A DNA stretch of 10,378 nucleotides from an uncultured Kiritimatiellota bacterium (GTDB taxonomy: Bacteria; Verrucomicrobiota; Kiritimatiellia; RFP12; UBA1067): assembly GCA_934675625.1 (NCBI GenBank), contig CAKURH010000111.1, positions 1-10,378 on the forward strand. The letters run 5' to 3'. Shown piece after piece: positions 1 to 5,014 of this stretch. A program made the translations under genes and the position numbers. The notes beneath the pieces were generated by a model, which saw only the letters and a list, made by a program, of their open reading frames with translations, was not told the DNA's origin and did not search any database. Each line of letters starts with the position of its first letter. The stretch's first letter is position 1.

Positions 1-154
1 GATGGCCGCCTACGCGGACGACCCGGCGCGGACGCCGGCGGACGCGAAGGCCATCGCCTGCACGACGCGGACGGTGCTCCGGGGCGAGACGGTGCGCTTC
101 GCGCTCTGCGACGAGGGCGGCGCCGTCGCGGTCTTCACGCGGAACGCAGATTGA
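1..154 (+). CDS. C-terminal end of an unidentified protein (5' end outside window)
   Basis: An open frame enters from the left edge (first complete codon at position 2) and ends at a TGA at 152-154, giving the last 50 residues of a longer protein. The tail contains an alternating hydrophobic/polar stretch (VLRGETVRFALCDEG, then GAVAVFTRNAD) that looks like the last strands of a beta-sandwich domain, as is common at the C-terminus of secreted glycosidases. Base composition and alanine/arginine/aspartate-rich codon use match the glycosidase genes further right. An ATG at position 2 is in frame but has no room for a visible ribosome site, so I treat the gene as truncated by the window and not as a 50-aa gene. 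No family can be named. It is followed by hairpins and a fresh promoter, so it is probably the last gene of its own transcript. Confidence 0.55.
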   Translation, partial: MAAYADDPARTPADAKAIACTTRTVLRGETVRFALCDEGGAVAVFTRNAD

Positions 155-158
155 GTGG

Positions 159-180
159 TACAGTCTCGTCCTGTAATTTT
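159..180 (+). terminator. Weak candidate terminator after the first gene
   Basis: TACAG at 159-163 pairs with CTGTA at 171-175 around a 7-base loop and is followed by ATTTT at 176-180. This resembles a minimal intrinsic terminator 4 bases after the stop codon of the upstream gene. The 5-bp stem is A/T-containing and the T run is only four long, so it would be weak. The position fits better than the structure. Confidence 0.3.
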
Positions 181-191
181 CTGGGGACAGG

Positions 192-205
192 CCCCCGTTT
201 GGGGG
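192..205. repeat. Perfect C5/G5 hairpin with GTTT loop
   Basis: CCCCC at 192-196 and GGGGG at 201-205 flank a GTTT loop. It sits directly after the block TCTGGGGACAGG (180-191), which resembles the GGGGACAGG-type cores of small palindromic repeats. No T run follows on the + strand, so it is a poor + strand terminator. It could be a REP-like palindrome or simple local structure; one copy cannot decide. Confidence 0.35.
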
Positions 206-211
206 ATGGGA

Positions 212-241
212 TTGACGGTGAAGTCAGGCGTATGGTATAAT
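212..241 (+). promoter_or_regulatory. Sigma70-type extended -10 promoter for the DUF234 ATPase
   Basis: A -35 box TTGACG at 212-217 (5 of 6 to consensus) and a perfect -10 box TATAAT at 236-241 are separated by 18 bp. A TGG at 233-235 makes an extended -10 element. Transcription should begin near 248, about 45 bases before the ATPase start. The region is noticeably AT-richer than the surrounding genes. The downstream flank overlaps inverted repeats, which suggests repression at this promoter. Confidence 0.75.
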
Positions 242-286
242 TATGCGCGTTAGGAATAATGCTTTATTGGCATAATAATAACGCGC
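240..286. promoter_or_regulatory. Nested inverted repeats, possible operator
   Basis: Three inverted repeats are packed here. ATTATGC (240-246) pairs with GCATAAT (270-276). GCGCGTTA (245-252) pairs with TAACGCGC (279-286). AATAA (255-259) pairs with TTATT (264-268). The first two share bases 245-246 and cross each other, so both cannot form at once in one strand. The expected transcription start is near 248, which leaves the left arms partly outside the RNA. DNA-level binding by a dimeric regulator is therefore more plausible than an RNA attenuator. The outer left arm touches the -10 box. Confidence 0.5.
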
Positions 287-292
287 AGAGAA

Positions 293-1672
293 ATGGACTT
301 TTTCGATAGAATTGACGAGTCGGATCGGCTCAGGCGCTTCCTTTCGCTCAAGGAAGGGGCTTTGGCGTGTCTTTACGGACGCCGCCGGATTGGCAAGAGC
401 CGCCTGTTGGAGGAGGTCTTGAAGGGGCGAACGGACGTGATGCTGCATCAGGCGGATCGGAGCGAGGCGTCTCTGCAGCGCGTTCGTTTGGCCAAGGATC
501 TGTCGGCGATTCTACCGGGCTTTGGCGAGGTCACGTATTCGGACTGGGGGACGCTCTTTGACCGATGGCGGCGTGAGGCCCCTGCCGACAGCGTCCTTGT
601 CATCGACGAGCTGCCCTATTTGGTCGAACGTGCGCCTGAACTCCCCAGCGTGCTGCAGCGCGTGGCCGACGGCTTGCGCACGTCCGGGCAGAAGCTGTTC
701 ATCTGCGGCTCCTCACAGAAGATGATGCAGGGCCTCCTGCTCCGTTCGGACGAACCGCTTTACGGACGCGCACGTGAGCTCGTCAACCTGGGGCCGATTT
801 CGTTCGAGTGGACGAAGTGCGCATTTCCAGGGCTTTCGCTTTGGGAACGGTTTGAGCATTATGCCGTTTGGGGCGGCGTTCCGAGATACTGGGAAGTCTG
901 CCAAGGCGAGTCCGACCTTTGGGAGACGCTTCGCCGACAGGTCTTCTCTCCGCAGGGACTTTTCCGCGACGAGCCGGACTTCATCCTGCACGAAGACCTG
1001 AGGGATGCCGTTCAGGCGACCAGCGTCCTCGCCCTCGTCGGGCAAGGGGCGGAGCGTCCGTCCGAGATCGCCGCGCGCCTGCAGGTGCCGATGACGTCGC
1101 TGGGACGTCCGTTGCGCCGCCTGATGGAACTGGGCCTCGTCTGCCGGGACATCCCCTTTGACTGTGACGAGAAGAGCAACAAGCGGACTCTCTACCGCGT
1201 GACCGATCCGTTCCTGAGGTTCTGGTACGCGTTTGCCCTGCCGAACTACTCGGATTCCTACTACCTCTCGTCGCCTGGAGAGGTCGAGGCGATTCGCGGG
1301 CCGTTCCGCGTCTTTCTCGGACAGGCTTGGGAGATGCTGGTGCGCGAGACGCTGAGACGGCGGGCGATTCCCGGCGTGCCCGGTCGTTGGCGCAAGGTCG
1401 CCCGCTGGTGGGGGAACGGGATTGACCGTCGGCCGATGGAACTCGATGTCGTCGCCGAGTCGTTGGACGGACAGACGTTGCTCGTCGGGGAGGCGAAGCT
1501 TTCGCTGTCCGCCCGCGAAGCCGAGCGGACGCTCGCCGAGCTGAAGGCCAAGGCGGCGAACCTGCCGTTTGCAAAGGACTATCCAAAGACCGTTGCGCGG
1601 CTTTTCGTCGCCGAGGGCGGCGTGGCAGACGCCGTCTCGCTTGAATGGCTGGATGGCGGACTCGGAACTTGA
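293..1672 (+). CDS. DUF234-type P-loop ATPase with PD-(D/E)XK nuclease-like C-terminus
   Basis: This is a 459-aa cytoplasmic protein of the archaeal-ATPase/DUF234 group of STAND/AAA-like P-loop proteins; the cellular role of these proteins is poorly known. Visible motifs are Walker A GRRRIGKS at residues 29-36, Walker B VLVIDE at 101-106 with the DE pair, a sensor-like FICGSS at 136-141, and the family-typical PLYGRA at 155-160. A winged-helix segment at about 255-300 (PSEIAARLQVPMTSLGRPLRRL) is followed by DPFLRFWYAF, the usual entry to DUF234. The C-terminus carries ELD at 383-385 and GEAK at 399-402. D385, E400 and K402 fit the D-x(n)-ExK core of restriction-like nucleases. The start at 293 lies about 45 bases after the predicted transcription start and has only a weak AGAG ribosome site. 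The gene has its own promoter and no co-transcribed partner. It uses more T-rich codons (ttt, ttg) than the glycosidase genes, which hints at separate ancestry. It contains no transmembrane segment or signal peptide. Confidence 0.93.
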   Translation: MDFFDRIDESDRLRRFLSLKEGALACLYGRRRIGKSRLLEEVLKGRTDVMLHQADRSEASLQRVRLAKDLSAILPGFGEVTYSDWGTLFDRWRREAPADSVLVIDELPYLVERAPELPSVLQRVADGLRTSGQKLFICGSSQKMMQGLLLRSDEPLYGRARELVNLGPISFEWTKCAFPGLSLWERFEHYAVWGGVPRYWEVCQGESDLWETLRRQVFSPQGLFRDEPDFILHEDLRDAVQATSVLALVGQGAERPSEIAARLQVPMTSLGRPLRRLMELGLVCRDIPFDCDEKSNKRTLYRVTDPFLRFWYAFALPNYSDSYYLSSPGEVEAIRGPFRVFLGQAWEMLVRETLRRRAIPGVPGRWRKVARWWGNGIDRRPMELDVVAESLDGQTLLVGEAKLSLSAREAERTLAELKAKAANLPFAKDYPKTVARLFVAEGGVADAVSLEWLDGGLGT

Positions 1673-1845
1673 GGGCATTGGGTAAGGCGAACGTTAGAGG
1701 CAGAGTCGCGTCAAAGAAAATCGATGATACCACAGGAGTCGAACAACGGACACATACTGCAGACCTTGTCGATCTGTACAGGGCTGCGCCCGCCGCAGGG
1801 GGGAAGCGGCGCGTGAGAAATTCTAAGATTTTATAATTTGCACTA
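1673..1845. other. Intergenic region upstream of the operon promoter
   Basis: No convincing gene is visible between the ATPase stop and the operon promoter. The left half is of mixed composition and the right end is AT-rich (TTCTAAGATTTTATAATTTG at 1821-1840). A TATAAT at 1832-1837 has no matching -35 box 16-19 bases upstream. A short open frame across 1645-1836 has no ribosome site and no recognisable sequence. One hairpin is listed separately. Confidence 0.6.
1791..1811 (+). terminator. GC-rich hairpin, possible weak terminator for the ATPase gene
   Basis: CGCCGC at 1791-1796 pairs with GCGGCG at 1806-1811 around a 9-base purine loop. An alternative pairing of CTGCG with CGCAG just upstream competes with it. 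An AT-rich but not T-run stretch follows, so a factor-independent terminator is only weakly supported. It may instead insulate the operon promoter 35 bases downstream. Confidence 0.3.
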
Positions 1846-1879
1846 TTGACAGGGGGGGGGGGGGGGGGTAATGTATAAT
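1846..1879 (+). promoter_or_regulatory. Operon promoter with a 17-G homopolymer in its spacer
   Basis: A perfect -35 box TTGACA at 1846-1851 and a perfect -10 box TATAAT at 1874-1879 flank a 22-bp spacer made of 17 consecutive G and TAATG. The optimum for sigma70 is about 17 bp, so the state shown should be weak for this -10 box; a tract of about 12 G would restore 17 bp. A weaker hexamer TAATGT at 1869-1874 (3 of 6) happens to lie exactly 17 bp from the -35 box and could give basal expression in the present state. Poly-G or poly-C between -35 and -10 is the known basis of phase variation in neisserial porA and opc. A start near 1886 would leave a leader of about 33 bases before the first operon gene. 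Confidence 0.75.
1852..1868. repeat. Homopolymer tract of 17 G
   Basis: Seventeen uninterrupted G residues make up most of the spacer of the operon promoter. Mononucleotide G tracts of this length are highly prone to slipped-strand mispairing. The exact count is the least reliable base call in the window because homopolymer length is often miscalled. Three or more consecutive G blocks could also fold as a G-quadruplex. Confidence 0.85.
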
Positions 1880-1904
1880 TAGCGGTATTCAGAAACTCGA
1901 AAAA

Positions 1905-1908
1905 GGAG
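1905..1908 (+). promoter_or_regulatory. Ribosome binding site deciding the start of the small protein
   Basis: GGAG within AAAAAGGAGAA lies one base before an in-frame ATG at 1910, too close to serve it. It lies 10 bases before the ATG at 1919, which is therefore the preferred start. An ATG at 1922 is a further in-frame alternative. Confidence 0.6.
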
Positions 1909-1918
1909 AATGGATGCC

Positions 1919-2125
1919 ATGATGAACGCGATTCACAAGCGAAACTCAACCTACCCCAAGCGGCTGGCATTGCTGTCGGCTGTCGTCATCGGTGCGGCGC
2001 TGTCCGTTGCCGGGGCGCTGTCCGTCGGGACGGTTTCCGTCGAGGTCGATGCGCGCTACCGCGTCGAGACGGCGGCTGTCGAGGTTGACCTGTGCCAGCC
2101 GGGGCTGGCGGTTTTCATTCGCTGA
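1919..2125 (+). CDS. Small membrane-anchored or secreted protein, first gene of the operon
   Basis: This 68-aa protein has a basic N-terminus (KR at 7-8, KR at 14-15) and a hydrophobic stretch at about residues 16-37. A beta-prone tail follows (VSVEVDARYRVET, then AAVEVDLCQPGLAVFIR) with alternating charged and hydrophobic residues and a single cysteine. The layout fits a signal anchor or signal peptide followed by a very short exported segment. I do not recognise a family. It sits between the phase-variable-looking promoter and the first SUMF1-like gene, 16 bases upstream of that gene's start, so it is probably translated from the same message. It could be a structural or accessory peptide, or a leader whose translation helps the next gene. 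Support comes from the ribosome site, the membrane segment and the tight spacing, not from homology. Confidence 0.55.
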   Translation: MMNAIHKRNSTYPKRLALLSAVVIGAALSVAGALSVGTVSVEVDARYRVETAAVEVDLCQPGLAVFIR

Positions 2126-2132
2126 AGGGAGG
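2126..2132 (+). promoter_or_regulatory. Strong ribosome binding site fixing the first SUMF1-like start
   Basis: AGGGAGG lies 9 bases before the ATG at 2142 and directly after the stop of the small protein. It sets the start of the next gene at a codon that begins a clean signal peptide, not at the longer in-frame opening at 1992, which overlaps the small protein. Confidence 0.8.
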
Positions 2133-2141
2133 CTCTTTGAC

Positions 2142-3659
2142 ATGAAGCGTCTTGTTTTCTCGTGTCTCGTCGCGTCGGCGCTGGCCGCGTCGGCGGCGAC
2201 CGTTTCGGATGTCGTCTGCACGCCCCTGTCGGACGGGCGGCTGGAAATCGCCTACAGCCTTGATGCGGCGCCGGCAATCGTCACGCTTTCGGCGACCGTC
2301 GGCGAAGAGCCGCTGGACGGCATCAACTTCCGCCAGGTCTCCGGCGACGTGAACCGAGAGATCGAGACGGCGGGCCGCAAGAAGATCTACTGGCGTCCGG
2401 CCGACGACACGGCGCAGGCGGACGGATCCTCGGCGACCGTCGCGACCGCGAACGCCCTGCTGGCGAACGCGACCGTGCGCGTGACGGCCTGGGACGTCGA
2501 CGACCCGCCGGACGTGATGGTGGTTGACCTGTCCGAGTCGCTGGACGATGCGCGCCGCATCACGTACTGCGAAAGCGTGGCGGCGCTGCCCGGCGGTCTG
2601 CTCGGCAACCCGGTCTACCGGTTCCAGAAGCTTGTGCTGAAGCGGGTTCACGCCAAGGACGTGCCGTGGATCAGCGGCACGTCGTATTGCGGAACGACGG
2701 ACTCGACCAGCGAAAAGTATGATCCGCAGTCCACCTATTCCGGCGGCGCGGAGTATCCGAGAAACCGCCAGCTCGACCACGACTACTACATGGGCGTCTT
2801 CGAGCTGACGAAAGGCCAGCACTCGATGATCATGGGGACGCTGAAGGGCGGCAAGTACAACCTCGTGGGCGAGCGCTTCCTGCGTCCGGCCGATTCGCTC
2901 TCCTTCATCGACATCCGTGGCGGCGCGGACTCCTTCTATCCGGCGGCGCCCGCCTCGGACAGCATCTTGGGCAAGTTGCGCGCTCGGACGGGGCTGGCTT
3001 TCGATCTGCCGGGCGAATTCGAGTGGGAGTTCGCCGCGTGGGCCGGGCACGGCCCGACGACGGTCGGCTACGACTATGCGGCGGTCGGCTCTGTGCCGTC
3101 CTACTGGGGCAACGGCCAGGCGATCAACTGGTGGGCCGTCTGGACGGAGGAGCAGCTGCAGGATTTCCGCGACAAGAAGGCCGACATGTCGAAGAAGCTG
3201 ATCCGCGACGACGGACTGCCCGGCCGCTACGCCTGCAACAGCGGCCACTACGATCCGGCGACCCTCGCCAAGTCGTCCGCCTGGTCGGATGCGACGGTCT
3301 ACGGCCCGACGAACGCGACCGCGCTGTGCGGCAGCTACGCGCCGAACGACTTCGGCCTCTACGACATGCACGGGAATGTGCGGGAATGGTGCCTCGACTA
3401 CTATGCGAAGGGGAATGGCGGGATTCTCAACGATCGCACCGCGCCGATCAACGCCGACGGGCTTCTGCCGCGTTTCGGCACGGTCGACGGCAGCGTCGTC
3501 ACGACGAACCGCGTGATGCGGGGCGGCAGCTTCCTCACGACGATGCAGCAGTGCCGGGCGGGTTTCCGGGGTTACAGCTGCTCGTCCTTTGCGTCCGCAA
3601 GGGTTGACTTCGGCTGCCGCGTCGTCTGCCCGGTCGTGGACAGGGCGCTCAACAAGTGA
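2142..3659 (+). CDS. Secreted SUMF1/formylglycine-generating-enzyme-like protein 1
   Basis: This 505-aa exported protein starts with a Sec signal peptide (MKRLVFSCLVASALAASAA, cleavage about residue 18-19). A beta-sandwich-like domain at about 20-125 begins TVSDV and ends near DDPPDVMVVDLS. A SUMF1/FGE-sulfatase fold fills the rest. Fold hallmarks are LPGEFEWEFAAWAG, YAPNDFGLYDMHGNVREW (GNVREW at 411-416), RGGS at 460-463 and the terminal DFGCRVV. In true formylglycine-generating enzymes two cysteines five residues apart follow RGGS and bind copper. Here the first is threonine (T466) and only the second (C471) remains, so conversion of sulfatase cysteines is unlikely. Many bacterial members of this fold are binding or structural proteins, and the N-terminal beta domain suggests the same. 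It is in an operon with glycosidases and no sulfatase is visible. The next gene is a paralogue 25 bases downstream. Function in glycan capture or at the cell surface is inferred. Confidence 0.92.
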   Translation: MKRLVFSCLVASALAASAATVSDVVCTPLSDGRLEIAYSLDAAPAIVTLSATVGEEPLDGINFRQVSGDVNREIETAGRKKIYWRPADDTAQADGSSATVATANALLANATVRVTAWDVDDPPDVMVVDLSESLDDARRITYCESVAALPGGLLGNPVYRFQKLVLKRVHAKDVPWISGTSYCGTTDSTSEKYDPQSTYSGGAEYPRNRQLDHDYYMGVFELTKGQHSMIMGTLKGGKYNLVGERFLRPADSLSFIDIRGGADSFYPAAPASDSILGKLRARTGLAFDLPGEFEWEFAAWAGHGPTTVGYDYAAVGSVPSYWGNGQAINWWAVWTEEQLQDFRDKKADMSKKLIRDDGLPGRYACNSGHYDPATLAKSSAWSDATVYGPTNATALCGSYAPNDFGLYDMHGNVREWCLDYYAKGNGGILNDRTAPINADGLLPRFGTVDGSVVTTNRVMRGGSFLTTMQQCRAGFRGYSCSSFASARVDFGCRVVCPVVDRALNK

Positions 3660-3668
3660 ACGTGACGG

Positions 3669-3675
3669 AAAGGAG
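3669..3675 (+). promoter_or_regulatory. Ribosome binding site of the second SUMF1-like gene
   Basis: AAAGGAG lies 9 bases before the ATG at 3685. That start begins a signal peptide (MKKSLMLVSSLAWAWAACA), so it is preferred over an in-frame opening at 3589 inside the preceding gene. Confidence 0.8.
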
Positions 3676-3684
3676 AAAATCGAG

Positions 3685-4998
3685 ATGAAGAAGAGCTTGA
3701 TGCTGGTGTCGTCCTTGGCCTGGGCCTGGGCGGCGTGTGCGGGCGTTTCGACGGTTTCGGATGTCCAGGTCGTGAAGTCGACCCGGAGAGTCCTCAAGAT
3801 GGAGTACACGCTGACCGGCGGCCCGGCCATCGTGATGCTGTCCGTGACGACGAACGGCGTGTCGGTCGGCGGCGCGAATCCGGCGGCCGTCTCCGGCGAC
3901 ATCAACACGATCGTCTCCGGCGATGGGCGCCATGCGTTCACGTGGCACGTGACGGACACGCCGCTGGGCGCGGATCGGAAGGACGTCCGGGCGGCGGTGA
4001 AGCTGGTCTGCCGCCCGATCGAGAATCCGCCGGACTACCTGGTCGTCAACCTGTCCGCGACGGCCGCGACGCCGCGTTTCGTCTTTGCGGAGGATGCGGA
4101 CGGCTTTGCGGAGAGCCTCACCGCCAACAGCGCCTACTGGACGGACAGGCTCGTCCTGCGCCGCATCCATGCGCGCAATATCCCGTGGGTGATGGGATGC
4201 GAGCCGTTTTCGGATCGCGGGTCGACGAGCGCGTCTGGTGCGCCGCACGAGGTGACTCTGACGAATGACTACTGGGCGGCGGTTTTCCAGCTTACGCGCG
4301 GGCAGTGGGCCGCCGTGACGGCGCGGACCTGCCCCGGACAGTACAAGTTCAGCGACCGCCGGCCGGTCGACTCGGTCGCGATCGAGCGGGCGGACACGGC
4401 GCGGGAGGACCGCGCCCCGGCTCTGCGCGGCGACATGACCGAGGCCTACCGCTATCCCGAAGCGCCGCATCCCGCCTCGTTCCTCGGCCTTCTGCGCGCC
4501 CGCACGGGCCTGGCCTTTGACCTGCCGGGCGAGGCGATGTGGGAGTTCGCCGCCAAGGCCGGGACGACCGACGAGCAGTGGGGCGACGGCGCGCCCGCCC
4601 TCCGGGAAAACCTTTCGGCGCGATTTGGCGACAACGCGGGCCTCGTGGACGGGAAGTGGCCGGATCCCGCGACGGCCGACGTCACGAGCGGGACGGCCGA
4701 GGTCGGCTCGTATGCGCCGAATGGGTTCGGTCTCTACGACATGCACGGCAACGCGAACGAGCTCTGCCTCGACTGGTACGAGAAGGGCGCGCAGACGCAG
4801 GGCGCGATCAACGCCCACGGCAGCCAGACCCTGTCGGGCGCGACCGGCACGGCGAACGTCAGCAAGGGCGGGGCGCTCGGGACGGGCTATGACGGGTGCC
4901 TGCCCTCGCGTCGCTATTCGGTCAACGTGGGGGCGGGCGGCCGCGCCGAGGGCTTCCGCGTGTTCATCCATTCGCTCGACCCGCGTCTGGCGAAGTGA
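3685..4998 (+). CDS. Secreted SUMF1/formylglycine-generating-enzyme-like protein 2
   Basis: This 437-aa paralogue of the preceding protein has the same plan: signal peptide (about residues 1-19), a beta-sandwich-like domain opening STVSDV and closing ENPPDYLVVNLS, then a SUMF1-like fold. Shared landmarks include PAIV, VSGD, the stretch around IHARNIPWVMG, LRARTGLAFDLPGE and YAPNGFGLYDMHGN. It is more degenerate than its neighbour. The usual GNVWEW is GNANEL (355-360). RGGS is replaced by KGGA at 394-397. The first catalytic cysteine position is T400 while the second, C405, remains. It is shorter by about 70 residues, mainly between the beta domain and the end of the fold. Formylglycine chemistry is therefore improbable; a carbohydrate- or protein-binding role is more likely. 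The tandem arrangement points to local duplication followed by divergence. It is followed after 16 bases by the GH2 gene. Confidence 0.92.
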   Translation: MKKSLMLVSSLAWAWAACAGVSTVSDVQVVKSTRRVLKMEYTLTGGPAIVMLSVTTNGVSVGGANPAAVSGDINTIVSGDGRHAFTWHVTDTPLGADRKDVRAAVKLVCRPIENPPDYLVVNLSATAATPRFVFAEDADGFAESLTANSAYWTDRLVLRRIHARNIPWVMGCEPFSDRGSTSASGAPHEVTLTNDYWAAVFQLTRGQWAAVTARTCPGQYKFSDRRPVDSVAIERADTAREDRAPALRGDMTEAYRYPEAPHPASFLGLLRARTGLAFDLPGEAMWEFAAKAGTTDEQWGDGAPALRENLSARFGDNAGLVDGKWPDPATADVTSGTAEVGSYAPNGFGLYDMHGNANELCLDWYEKGAQTQGAINAHGSQTLSGATGTANVSKGGALGTGYDGCLPSRRYSVNVGAGGRAEGFRVFIHSLDPRLAK

Positions 4999-5000
4999 AC

Positions 5001-5005
5001 GGAGG
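5001..5005 (+). promoter_or_regulatory. Ribosome binding site fixing the GH2-GH43-like start
   Basis: GGAGG lies 9 bases before the ATG at 5015, immediately after the stop of the preceding gene. The frame stays open upstream to 4517 inside the SUMF1-like gene, but that extension is arginine/alanine-rich shadow sequence with no family similarity. Confidence 0.8.
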
Positions 5006-5014
5006 CCTGAACGG

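Noticed and set aside
1728..1760. Minus-strand tRNA or tmRNA 3' end suggested by a TTCGACTCC-like string
   Set aside because: The flanking bases do not form a T-stem, and no acceptor stem, anticodon arm or CCA end can be placed around it.
1645..1836. A 63-codon + strand open frame across the ATPase stop
   Set aside because: No ribosome binding site, overlap with the ATPase end, and an unstructured basic composition without signal or domain.
1852..1868. Poly-G run as a pure sequencing artefact of two-colour chemistry
   Set aside because: Such artefacts occur at read ends, while this run is flanked on both sides by meaningful sequence (perfect promoter boxes). The exact length, however, should not be trusted.
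3685..3744. Lipoprotein signal in SUMF1-like protein 2 (cysteine at residue 18)
   Set aside because: The residues before the cysteine (WAA) do not fit a lipobox, which needs L, V or I at -3. An ordinary signal peptidase I site after ACA fits better.
2115..3959. Very long open frames on the minus strand (also 981-1970, 3649-5271, 5543-7024, 7734-8999 and 9144-10244)
   Set aside because: They lie opposite well-supported + strand genes, have arginine/histidine/valine-rich sequences with no recognisable domain, and are the expected by-product of high GC in third codon positions.
2142..4998. Active formylglycine-generating enzymes that mature sulfatases
   Set aside because: Both lack the first of the two copper-binding cysteines and no sulfatase gene is visible in the window.
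4517..5014. Extension of the GH2 protein to a start inside the preceding gene
   Set aside because: The extension is shadow sequence of the SUMF1-like gene; a strong ribosome site and signal peptide mark the start at 5015.
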